A stretch of DNA of 64,000 bases from positions 100,595 through 164,594 of the forward strand of contig NZ_QTZO01000008.1 of the NCBI RefSeq assembly GCF_004025585.1. The letters are read 5' to 3'. Both the position numbers and the translations under genes were made by a program. The notes below the pieces were generated by a model that did no database searches, was not told the DNA's origin, and saw nothing but the letters and a program-made list of their open reading frames with translations. This DNA comes from Pseudodesulfovibrio sp. S3. GTDB lineage: Bacteria; Desulfobacterota; Desulfovibrionia; Desulfovibrionales; Desulfovibrionaceae. Of the stretch, positions 35,316 through 45,795 are shown one piece after another; within the stretch, counting starts at the first letter, position 1; each line of letters begins with the position of its first letter.

Positions 35316-35600
35316 TCAGGAGGCCTTTGCATGTCGGCCGGGGCAGCAGTTGCAATGCGGGCCTTCCTTGGAAGCGTTTTCCACGGCCAGGATCTTTCCG
35401 GCCAGTCCGCAACAGAGCACGACATCAGAGCCGCGTACACGTATGCGGCAACCAGTGGGGCCACCGGACAATATTTCCACCGGACACCCCGGTGTCAGTC
35501 CCATGGCAAGCATGCGAGACCTGGCTTTTTGGCCGCCGTCAATACCGGCGATGCGGACAACCGACCCCGTGGGGTACTGAGTCAAAGGCTTTTGTGTCAC
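35316..35600 (-). CDS. feoA: FeoA-family protein with Cys-rich C-terminus
   Basis: The 94-residue protein has the SH3-like FeoA fold: GSVVRIAGIDGGQKARSRMLAMG, LTPGCPVEILSGGPTGC and RIRVRGSDVVLCCGLAGKIL. FeoA stimulates the ferrous iron permease FeoB. It is unusual in ending with a short cysteine cluster, HCNCCPGRH. No feoB is adjacent. I chose GTG at 35600 with GAGG upstream, because the frame upstream to TTG 35660 contains a consensus promoter. Confidence 0.88.
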   Translation of the reverse strand: MTQKPLTQYPTGSVVRIAGIDGGQKARSRMLAMGLTPGCPVEILSGGPTGCRIRVRGSDVVLCCGLAGKILAVENASKEGPHCNCCPGRHAKAS

Positions 35601-35631
35601 TTGAATATCCCTCAATTCCTTGTTGAGGTTG

Positions 35632-35660
35632 AGAATAGGTATCAACTTTGCCTGTGTCAA
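35632..35660 (-). promoter_or_regulatory. Near-consensus feoA promoter with overlapping palindrome
   Basis: TTGACA (35655-35660), a 17-base spacer and TATTCT (35632-35637). The partly symmetric block TTGAGAATAGGTATCAA (35629-35645) covers the -10 box and is a possible Fur-type site; assignment to Fur is inference. Confidence 0.65.
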
Positions 35661-35812
35661 TGGGGAATGTGGTCAAGCGGGACAAATAGTTTTATTGACG
35701 TGTCCTTTTCATGGCGATTGCGTGTGCTGCAATGCAGTATTGCGTGGATGGGAATCCAAAAACTGAGAATGGGGATGGGATGGGGTTGCCGGGGAATGTC
35801 CTGACAAAAGCA

Positions 35813-35839
35813 TTGCCATTGAAGGGATAACCTTATAAT
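35813..35839 (+). promoter_or_regulatory. Putative carB promoter
   Basis: A consensus TATAAT (35834-35839) with a weak -35 TTGCCA (35813-35818) at a short 15-base spacing. It gives a leader of about 100 bases. Confidence 0.5.
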
Positions 35840-35856
35840 AAAGATTGCTTGTCCGG

Positions 35857-35905
35857 CGGGCGACGCCCGGGTCCGGTCGAGCAGGAAGGGCAGTCCCCTT
35901 CCTGC
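35857..35905 (+). promoter_or_regulatory. Two consecutive hairpins in the carB leader
   Basis: The stem CGGGC-GAC-GCCCG (35857-35869) is followed by the perfect 10-bp stem GCAGGAAGGG / CCCTTCCTGC (35881-35890 with 35896-35905). No poly-T follows the second hairpin. They could act in regulation of the operon, but no known riboswitch or PyrR site is recognisable. Confidence 0.45.
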
Positions 35906-35945
35906 CTCTTCGAAAAGGTTCAAAATTTTAACTATTTCAAGCAGA

Positions 35946-39182
<3,237 letters not shown>

Positions 39183-39207
39183 CAGCCGGTCACGCGAGAG
39201 AGTCTTC

Positions 39208-40620
39208 ATGAAAAAAGAGTATTGCGGTCTTTTCGGTATTTACGGCAACAAGGAAGCCGCACGTATGACCTACTTCGGTCTCTATGCCCAGCAGCATCGC
39301 GGGCAGGAGTCGGCAGGCATCGTGACCTGGGATGGCGACAAGATCCGCGAACAGAAGGGTATGGGCCTGGTGGCGGATGTGTTCAACGAACGGCATTTGA
39401 GCAAGGAACTCAAAGGTTCCATTGCCATGGGCCATATCCGGTATTCCACCACGGGTGCTTCGCTCATCCGCAACGCTCAGCCGTTTCTGGTCCGGCATGG
39501 CGACCTTCGCCTGGCCGTGGCCCACAACGGCAATCTGGTGAACACCTATGAATTGCGTTCCGAGCTTGAAGCCAACGGTTCCATCTTTCAGACCACCATG
39601 GATACCGAGGTCTTCGCCCACCTGATCATCAAGTATCTGCACGAGTCGGAGACCATTGAAGAAGCCATCGGCAAGGCTTGCAACCGGGTGCGCGGCGCCT
39701 ACTCCATGCTTATCCTGGCCAACGACAAGATGATCGCGGTCAAGGACCCCAACGGGTTCCGTCCGCTCGCGCTCGGTCGGCTGGGTGACAAATACGTGTT
39801 CGCTTCGGAGACCTGCGCCTTTGACCTCATCGAGGCCGAATACCTGCGCCCCCTGACTCCGGGCGAGATGGTCGTCATTCACGACAACAAGATGACCAAC
39901 CACCAGTTCGCCACGGCTGAAAAATGCAGTAAGTGCATTTTCGAGCTGATTTATTTCGCCCGTCCCGATTCGCACGTTTTCGGCGATGTGGTCTACGAGC
40001 GGCGCAAGGCCATGGGTGCCCAGCTTGCCAGGGAAGCCCCGGTGGATGCCGACATGGTCATGCCGTTCCCTGATTCGGGCAACTACGCGGCAGTGGGATA
40101 CTCCCAGGAATCCGGTCTGCCTCTGGAATTGGCCATGATCCGCAACCACTATGTTGGCCGGACGTTCATTCAGCCCTCTCAGGATATGCGTGATTTTTCG
40201 GTGCGCGTGAAACTCAATCCGGTCAAGTCCATGATCAAGGGCAAGCGTATCCTCATCGTTGAAGATTCCATCGTGCGCGGGACCACCATTTGCGCCCGCG
40301 TCAAAAAACTGCGTGAACTGGGAGCGCGGGAGATTCACTTGCGCGTGAGCTGTCCGCCCATCAAGTTCCCCTGCTTTTACGGCATCGATTTTTCGAGCAA
40401 GGGCGAGCTGATTGCTGCCAATCATTCCGTGGAAGATATCGCCCGATTCATCGGTCTTGATTCCCTGCATTACCTGACCATTCCCGGATTGGTGGATTCC
40501 GTGACCCAGAACGAGTGGTGTCTGGCCTGTTTTGACGGCAACTATCCGGTGCCGTTATCCGACAGGGTGGGCAAAGACTGCCTGGAAGCCGCCCCCGGCA
40601 TCATCAAGGAATTCTGTTAG
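39208..40620 (+). CDS. purF: Amidophosphoribosyltransferase
   Basis: The 470-residue enzyme catalyses the first step of purine synthesis, PRPP plus glutamine to phosphoribosylamine. Its N-terminal nucleophile is C6 after a five-residue propeptide (MKKEY-CGLFGIYGN). The glutaminase pocket follows (QHRGQESAGI, GHIRYSTTG), and the PRPP-binding motif is RILIVEDSIVRGTTI. Three Cys near the C-terminal half (KCSKCIFELIYFARP, LACFDGNYP) suggest the Fe-S type found in Bacillus. It follows carB by 25 bases. Confidence 0.97.
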   Translation: MKKEYCGLFGIYGNKEAARMTYFGLYAQQHRGQESAGIVTWDGDKIREQKGMGLVADVFNERHLSKELKGSIAMGHIRYSTTGASLIRNAQPFLVRHGDLRLAVAHNGNLVNTYELRSELEANGSIFQTTMDTEVFAHLIIKYLHESETIEEAIGKACNRVRGAYSMLILANDKMIAVKDPNGFRPLALGRLGDKYVFASETCAFDLIEAEYLRPLTPGEMVVIHDNKMTNHQFATAEKCSKCIFELIYFARPDSHVFGDVVYERRKAMGAQLAREAPVDADMVMPFPDSGNYAAVGYSQESGLPLELAMIRNHYVGRTFIQPSQDMRDFSVRVKLNPVKSMIKGKRILIVEDSIVRGTTICARVKKLRELGAREIHLRVSCPPIKFPCFYGIDFSSKGELIAANHSVEDIARFIGLDSLHYLTIPGLVDSVTQNEWCLACFDGNYPVPLSDRVGKDCLEAAPGIIKEFC

Positions 40621-40629
40621 GGGAAGCGC

Positions 40630-41643
40630 ATGACCTGCACTACGGAACACAAGGACTGGCTGGAACTGGCCCGCGAGGTTCTGGATACGGAAATCCAGGG
40701 GCTTGGAGCGGTGCGGGATCAGCTCGATGACGCCTTTGTCCGGGCCTTGACCGCCATGGCCCAGTGTCAGGGGCGCGTGGTCATCACCGGCGTGGGCAAG
40801 TCCGGGCTGGTCGGGCGCAAGATTGCCGCCACGCTGTCCTCAACCGGGACGCCTTCGTTTTTCCTGCATTCAGTTGAAGGTGCGCATGGCGATATGGGCA
40901 TGATTCGCAAGGAGGACGTGGTGTTGGCCCTGTCCAACTCCGGTGGCACCGACGAAGTCAATGCCATCATCCCGGTGCTCAAGTCGCTGGGCGCGCTGGT
41001 CATTGCCATGACCTCCAATCGGGTCTCGGCCATGGCCCAGGCTGCGGACATTGTCATCAAGGTCCATGTACCCAGGGAGGCATGTCCCATGGGGCTGGCT
41101 CCCACTTCATCCACCACCGCGCAACTGGCCGTGGGCGACGCTCTGGCCGTCTGCCTCATGGAATGGAAGTCCTTCGGCAAGGACGATTTCAAGAAATTTC
41201 ATCCCGGCGGATCGCTGGGGCAGAGATTGGCGACCTGCATCGACCAACTCATGCACGTGGACGGACTGCCCGTGGTCCGGGAGGGTGACTCTCTTGAGAC
41301 TGCCCTTGCAACGCTGAATTCAGGCGGTCTTGGTTTGGTGGCCATCGTGGACGGAGATGATGTTCTCAAGGGCGTTTTTTCCGATGGCGACGTGCGGCGG
41401 TTGGTCTGCGCCGGTTCTCTGGATGCAGGCCGCGCCATCAGCGATGTCATGACCGAATCGCCCAGGCGTGCGACCACGGGCGATTCTTCGGCCCATGTTC
41501 TCGACGTCATGGAGCGCAGTCAGATTACCGTGCTGCCCGTGGTTCTCGAGGACGGGCGGCTGGCGGGCATGGTGCATCTGCACGATCTGCTCGGCAAGGG
41601 CGAACTCCGTTTTTCCAACGGCCATACCAGGGATGCCGGGTAA
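40630..41643 (+). CDS. kdsD: Arabinose-5-phosphate isomerase, KpsF/GutQ family
   Basis: The 337-residue enzyme has an N-terminal SIS sugar isomerase domain (GRVVITGVGKSGLVGRKIAA, STGTPSFFLHSVEGAHGDMG, LSNSGGTDEV) and two C-terminal CBS domains. It interconverts ribulose-5-phosphate and arabinose-5-phosphate for Kdo in lipopolysaccharide. GGSLGQRL at the domain junction is typical. Kdo synthesis fits an LPS-bearing outer membrane. It lies nine bases after purF, in the same operon. Confidence 0.95.
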   Translation: MTCTTEHKDWLELAREVLDTEIQGLGAVRDQLDDAFVRALTAMAQCQGRVVITGVGKSGLVGRKIAATLSSTGTPSFFLHSVEGAHGDMGMIRKEDVVLALSNSGGTDEVNAIIPVLKSLGALVIAMTSNRVSAMAQAADIVIKVHVPREACPMGLAPTSSTTAQLAVGDALAVCLMEWKSFGKDDFKKFHPGGSLGQRLATCIDQLMHVDGLPVVREGDSLETALATLNSGGLGLVAIVDGDDVLKGVFSDGDVRRLVCAGSLDAGRAISDVMTESPRRATTGDSSAHVLDVMERSQITVLPVVLEDGRLAGMVHLHDLLGKGELRFSNGHTRDAG

Positions 41644-41657
41644 CCCGGCAGGAGCGC

Positions 41658-42224
41658 ATGGTGACCCGGACGCAGAACGGCGATTCAGACGTTTGCAGGC
41701 GATGCTCCTTTCTGGGGCCGACCTGCTGTCGGATTGCCTCGGGCAGTGAGGAATTCTGTTTTCCTCTTTCGCTGGTGGAGAAGGAGCGCATCCGGGAGCA
41801 TGTTCCCTATACCGGGGGATTTGTGCTGTCGCCCAACTCCAAGGCCTTCATAGACTATGTCTGCAGGTTGTTTCCTGGCGAGGAGGATGCGGTCGGACAG
41901 TTGTTTCCCCATGGCAAGGAGCATTTTCGTCTGGCCGTGGATTCTTTGGGCGCTTGTCGGTTTCTCGGCCCCTTGGGGTGCGAGATACCGCAAGAGGTAC
42001 GTCCCTATTACTGCCGTCTGTTCCCGTTCTGGATGGCCGGGAACGTGGTCACGCATTTTGACACTCCCACCTGCCTTGCTCGACGCGAGGGAGGGACATT
42101 GGTACGAATACTCGACATTCTCGATATGAACAAATCGGCTGTCAAGGACCTCTACGGGCGGTTGCGTCTGGTATGGGGATTGCCGCCCAGCAAGGGCGCG
42201 AGCCGAGTCAAGAAAAGCTTCTGA
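41658..42224 (+). CDS. YkgJ-type cysteine-cluster protein
   Basis: The 188-residue protein carries the CxxC...CC pattern of the YkgJ/CxxCxxCC family: VCRRCSFLGPTCC at the start, then CRF and CEIPQEVRPYYCRLFPFW. The cysteines suggest a bound zinc or Fe-S cluster, and the function of the family is unknown. It is cytoplasmic, without signal or membrane segment. It sits between kdsD and the penicillin-binding protein (14 and 10 bases), clearly in the operon. Confidence 0.85.
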   Translation: MVTRTQNGDSDVCRRCSFLGPTCCRIASGSEEFCFPLSLVEKERIREHVPYTGGFVLSPNSKAFIDYVCRLFPGEEDAVGQLFPHGKEHFRLAVDSLGACRFLGPLGCEIPQEVRPYYCRLFPFWMAGNVVTHFDTPTCLARREGGTLVRILDILDMNKSAVKDLYGRLRLVWGLPPSKGASRVKKSF

Positions 42225-42234
42225 CGGATATAAT

Positions 42235-44586
42235 ATGAAAAAATTCCTGAAAATATTTGGTGTTGTGTTTCTTGTCTGTTTTCTCACAGGCATCGGCGGT
42301 GCGGTTTGGGTGTACCACTGGGCGGCCAGTGATCTGCCCGGATTTAAGAACATTACCGACTACAATCCACCGCTGGTGACCACGGTTTATGCCAAGGACA
42401 ACCAGGTCCTGGGGTATTTCTACAAAGAGAAGCGGTTCCTGGTGACGTTGGATCAGATGAGCGGTTGGCTGCCGAAGGCATTTCTCGCGGCCGAGGACGC
42501 CAGCTTCTATCAGCATGACGGCGTGGACCTCACTGCCATTGTTCGTGCGTTCAAGGCCAATCTCATGGCCGGCCGGACCAAACAGGGCGGTTCCACCATC
42601 ACCCAACAGATCATCAAGCGGTTGCTGTTGACTTCCGAACGAAGCTACCAGCGCAAGCTCAAAGAGGCCATTCTTGCGTTCCGGCTGGAGAATTACCTGA
42701 CCAAGGAAGAGATTCTGACAATTTATCTGAATCATATTTTTCTTGGAGCGCATTCCTATGGAGTGGAAGCCGCCTCCAGAACGTATTTCGCAAAACACGC
42801 CAAGGATCTGAGCATAGCCGAATCCGCCATGCTCGCAGGGCTGCCTCAGGCACCTTCCCGGTATAATCCATATCAGAATATGAATCTTGCCCGGCAGCGG
42901 CAGGAGTACGTGCTCGGCCAGATGCGCCACCTCGGGTGGATCAGCCCTGAAGAGTATCAGACCGCCATGGATGAGCAGGTGGAATTGAAGTCCATGGACG
43001 ATCCGTCCTGGAGGACCGGGGCCTATTATCTTGAAGAAGTGCGCCGTTGGCTCATCGACCAGTACGGTGAAGAAGCTGTTTACAACGGGGGACTGACCGT
43101 AACCACCCCCTGCGACATGAAGCATCAGGCTGCTGCGGAAAAGGCCCTTCGTCGTGGTCTGCTCGATTCGGCCCAGCGGCGCGGTTGGCTTGGTCCCATC
43201 GGTCACTTCACGGCCGCCGATGAGCCTGCCATTCTGGCTGAAGGCCCTCAGGATACCGAAGGGATCATGGAAAGGGATCACTTGATGAAGGCCTTTGTCT
43301 CCGGCGTGACCCAGGACAAGGCGTCGGTCCGCTTCGGCAGGTTCAAGGGGGAGATTCCCCTGAAGGCCATGTGGTGGGTGCGTGAACCGGACATCAGAAG
43401 GAGTCATGAAGACGTACCCGATCCGGTTGATGCGCGTAAGGTGCTGAAGAAGGGCGATGTGGTCTGGGTAACCGTGGCTCAGGCCCCCAAGCAGGAAGAC
43501 GGCGTCTGGATTCTCGACCTGGAGCGTGAACCCAAGGTGGAAGGGGGACTGGTGTCCATCATCCCCGCCACTGGTGAAGTGCTGGCCCTGGTGGGCGGCT
43601 ACGCCTTTGAGAAGAGCCAGTTCAACCGGGCTATTCAGGCCAAGCGGCAACCCGGTTCCGCATTCAAGCCCATCGTGTATTCCACGGCCATCGACAACGG
43701 ATTCACTGCAGCTTCGATGGTCCTGGATGCGCCGATTGTCTATGCCAACGACGCTGAAGGCAAGCTTTGGCGTCCGCAGAACTTCGAGGGAACCTTCGAA
43801 GGGCCGACCCTGCTCCGTACCGCTTTGGTCAAATCCAAGAACCTGTGTACGATCCGGGTGGCCCAAAAACTCGGTATCCGCAAGATCATCGAACGGGCAG
43901 AGGCCATGGGCCTGGTTTCGGATTTCCCGCATGACCTGTCCGTGTCCCTGGGGTCTGCCAGTGTCTCACTGATGAATCTGTGCGAGGCATACACGACATT
44001 CCCGCGCGGCGGTTCCTACGTCAAGCCGCGTACGGTTTTGTCCGTGAAGTCCGCCTGGGGCGAGGATATGTACTCTTCGGTGCCTGAAACCGTGGATGCC
44101 ATCAGCCCGCAGACCGCCTATATAATGGCCACTCTGATGAAACAGGTGGTGCAGAATGGAACCGGTTGGAGAGCGCGTGTCCTGGGCCGGCCAGTGGCGG
44201 GCAAGACCGGGACTTCCAACAACGAGCAGGACGCCTGGTACATGGGGTATGCCCCGTACCTGTTGACCGGCGTATATATCGGGTTCGACGAATTGACCCC
44301 CATGGGCAAGTGGGAAACCGGTTCGCGTGCCGCCAGCCCCATTTGGGTGGACTACCGCCAGAAGGTTGAAGAGGATTATCCGTATGAGGACTTCACTCAG
44401 CCTCCGGGAATTGTTATGGTCAGGGTGGACGGGGCTACGGGCAAGCTTGCTTCGCCGTCCTCGACCCAGGAATTCTTTTTGCCGTTCAAGGTGGGAACGG
44501 AGCCTACGGAAACGGCCCGGCCCTATGGCAACGGGAACGGAGAAGGGCCTGCGTCTGATGATGATCTGTTCAAGCAAACCTTCTAG
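42235..44586 (+). CDS. Class A penicillin-binding protein (PBP1A family)
   Basis: The 783-residue enzyme has an N-terminal membrane anchor (about residues 5-27). A glycosyltransferase domain follows, with catalytic E87 in LAAEDASFYQHDG and GGSTITQQIIKRLLL. The transpeptidase domain has the SxxK motif at S475 (PGSAFKPIVYS), SKN in LVKSKNLCT and KTG in AGKTGTSNNEQDAWYMGY. An OB-like insert between domains (KGDVVWVTVAQAP) marks the 1A type. It polymerises and crosslinks peptidoglycan in the periplasm. It belongs to the carB-to-MIF gene cluster. Confidence 0.96.
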   Translation: MKKFLKIFGVVFLVCFLTGIGGAVWVYHWAASDLPGFKNITDYNPPLVTTVYAKDNQVLGYFYKEKRFLVTLDQMSGWLPKAFLAAEDASFYQHDGVDLTAIVRAFKANLMAGRTKQGGSTITQQIIKRLLLTSERSYQRKLKEAILAFRLENYLTKEEILTIYLNHIFLGAHSYGVEAASRTYFAKHAKDLSIAESAMLAGLPQAPSRYNPYQNMNLARQRQEYVLGQMRHLGWISPEEYQTAMDEQVELKSMDDPSWRTGAYYLEEVRRWLIDQYGEEAVYNGGLTVTTPCDMKHQAAAEKALRRGLLDSAQRRGWLGPIGHFTAADEPAILAEGPQDTEGIMERDHLMKAFVSGVTQDKASVRFGRFKGEIPLKAMWWVREPDIRRSHEDVPDPVDARKVLKKGDVVWVTVAQAPKQEDGVWILDLEREPKVEGGLVSIIPATGEVLALVGGYAFEKSQFNRAIQAKRQPGSAFKPIVYSTAIDNGFTAASMVLDAPIVYANDAEGKLWRPQNFEGTFEGPTLLRTALVKSKNLCTIRVAQKLGIRKIIERAEAMGLVSDFPHDLSVSLGSASVSLMNLCEAYTTFPRGGSYVKPRTVLSVKSAWGEDMYSSVPETVDAISPQTAYIMATLMKQVVQNGTGWRARVLGRPVAGKTGTSNNEQDAWYMGYAPYLLTGVYIGFDELTPMGKWETGSRAASPIWVDYRQKVEEDYPYEDFTQPPGIVMVRVDGATGKLASPSSTQEFFLPFKVGTEPTETARPYGNGNGEGPASDDDLFKQTF

Positions 44587-44601
44587 GCATGGGAGCTGAC
44601 C

Positions 44602-45384
44602 ATGGAGCTGGAACTCTATCAGGTGGACGCGTTTGCGGAGGAAGTTTTCAGCGGCAACCCGGCTGCGGTCATGCCGTTGTACGAATGGCCGTCTGACGAA
44701 TTGTTGCAAAATATCGCCATGGAGAACAATCTCTCCGAGACCGCGTTTTTCGTGCGCAAGGGCGAGTATTTCGAGTTGCGCTGGTTCACCCCGGAAACGG
44801 AAGTGGACCTGTGCGGCCATGCCACGTTGGCCAGCGCCCATGTCCTCTATGAATATCTGGACTATACCGATCCCGTAGTGGTCTTTGAGACCAAGAGCGG
44901 ACGGCTCTTCGTGGACCGCGAAGAGGGGCTCTATTCCATGGACTTCCCGTCCTGGACCTACAGTGAGATTCAGGTGACCGAGCGGGTTTCCAAGGCGTTG
45001 GGCGTCCGCCCGGCCAAGCTGTTCATGGGACACCGCGACATGATGGCCGTATTCGAGACCGGCGATGAAATCCGGGCCTTGAAACCGGATTTCGGCCTGG
45101 TCGCCAAACTGGACGGCATGTGTCTTATCTGCACGGCCCCCGGACTGGATTACGACTTTGTCTCACGCGTCTTCGTGCCCGAGGTGAATATCCCGGAAGA
45201 CCCGGTCACCGGCTCGGCCCACTGCATGTTGGTGCCGTACTGGGCCGATCGTTTCGGCAAGTCCCGGCTCGAATCCTATCAGGCATCGGCCCGTGGCGGC
45301 GTGCTTCATTGCGAATACATGGGGGATCGCGTCAAGATCGCAGGAAAGGCCGTGACCTATATGAAGGGAATCGTGGTTCTGTAA
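44602..45384 (+). CDS. PhzF-family isomerase-like protein
   Basis: The 260-residue protein has the diaminopimelate-epimerase-like fold of PhzF: QVDAFAEEVFSGNPAAV at the start, the catalytic Glu in NNLSETAFF, the glycine-rich VDLCGHATLASAHVL, and the second repeat PEDPVTGSAHCMLVPYW. PhzF isomerises an anthranilate derivative in phenazine makers; most family members outside those operons have no known substrate. It lies 15 bases after the PBP gene and nine before the tautomerase gene. Confidence 0.92.
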   Translation: MELELYQVDAFAEEVFSGNPAAVMPLYEWPSDELLQNIAMENNLSETAFFVRKGEYFELRWFTPETEVDLCGHATLASAHVLYEYLDYTDPVVVFETKSGRLFVDREEGLYSMDFPSWTYSEIQVTERVSKALGVRPAKLFMGHRDMMAVFETGDEIRALKPDFGLVAKLDGMCLICTAPGLDYDFVSRVFVPEVNIPEDPVTGSAHCMLVPYWADRFGKSRLESYQASARGGVLHCEYMGDRVKIAGKAVTYMKGIVVL

Positions 45385-45393
45385 GGAGGAGCT

Positions 45394-45732
45394 GTGCCGT
45401 TTATCAAGGTCGAAACCAATGTGCGCGTCAGGGATGTGGCCGGGAGCACCAAGAGGCTGTCCGAGCTGGCCGCTGAGTTGCTCGACAAACCTGAAATCTA
45501 TGTCCTGGCCGTGCTGGAGCCGGAAAAGTCGCTCATCTTCGGAGGAACTCCCGACCCTGCGGCCTATGTGACCCTGGATTCCATCCGGCTCCCCGAAGAC
45601 CGCATTCCGAAATTCTCCGCTGCCGTCTGCGCATTTCTCGAGAAGGAATACTCCATTCCCGGCAATCGGGTGTATATCGCCTTCAGCGACATCATGCCTC
45701 ATCGTTTCGGCTGGGACGGTCGGACGTTCTGA
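45394..45732 (+). CDS. MIF-like phenylpyruvate tautomerase family protein
   Basis: The 112-residue protein starts MPFIKVETN; after removal of the initiator, Pro1 would be the catalytic base, as in the MIF/tautomerase superfamily. Other family signs are the internal Lys (STKRLSELAAELLDKP), the block SLIFGGTPDPAAYVTLDSI and the C-terminal YIAFSDIMPHRFGWDGRTF. Bacterial homologues are of uncertain function. The start is GTG after AAGGAGG. It is the last gene of the seven-gene cluster; pairing with a PhzF protein may mean the two act on related small molecules (inference). Confidence 0.9.
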   Translation: MPFIKVETNVRVRDVAGSTKRLSELAAELLDKPEIYVLAVLEPEKSLIFGGTPDPAAYVTLDSIRLPEDRIPKFSAAVCAFLEKEYSIPGNRVYIAFSDIMPHRFGWDGRTF

Positions 45733-45752
45733 AATCCTGACACTTTATGAAA

Positions 45753-45790
45753 AAAGCCGGGTAAGCTGTGATGCTTGCCCGGCTTTGCTT
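45753..45790. terminator. Bidirectional terminator between the MIF and U32 genes
   Basis: A 14-bp stem AAAGCCGGGTAAGC / GCTTGCCCGGCTTT with one G-T pair and a 6-base loop. T runs lie on both sides, strongest on the minus strand. Confidence 0.93.
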
Positions 45791-45795
45791 TTGTG

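Larger units (their letters stand above)
35661..35945. other. Intergenic region between feoA and carB
   Basis: These 285 bases, together with the feoA leader, form a 345-base gap between divergent genes. The left part shows no feature; the right 110 bases hold the carB promoter and a structured leader. Confidence 0.5.

Noticed and set aside
42208..43932. A 574-codon open frame antisense to the PBP gene
   Set aside because: The sense strand has complete glycosyltransferase and transpeptidase motifs; the antisense product is low-information.
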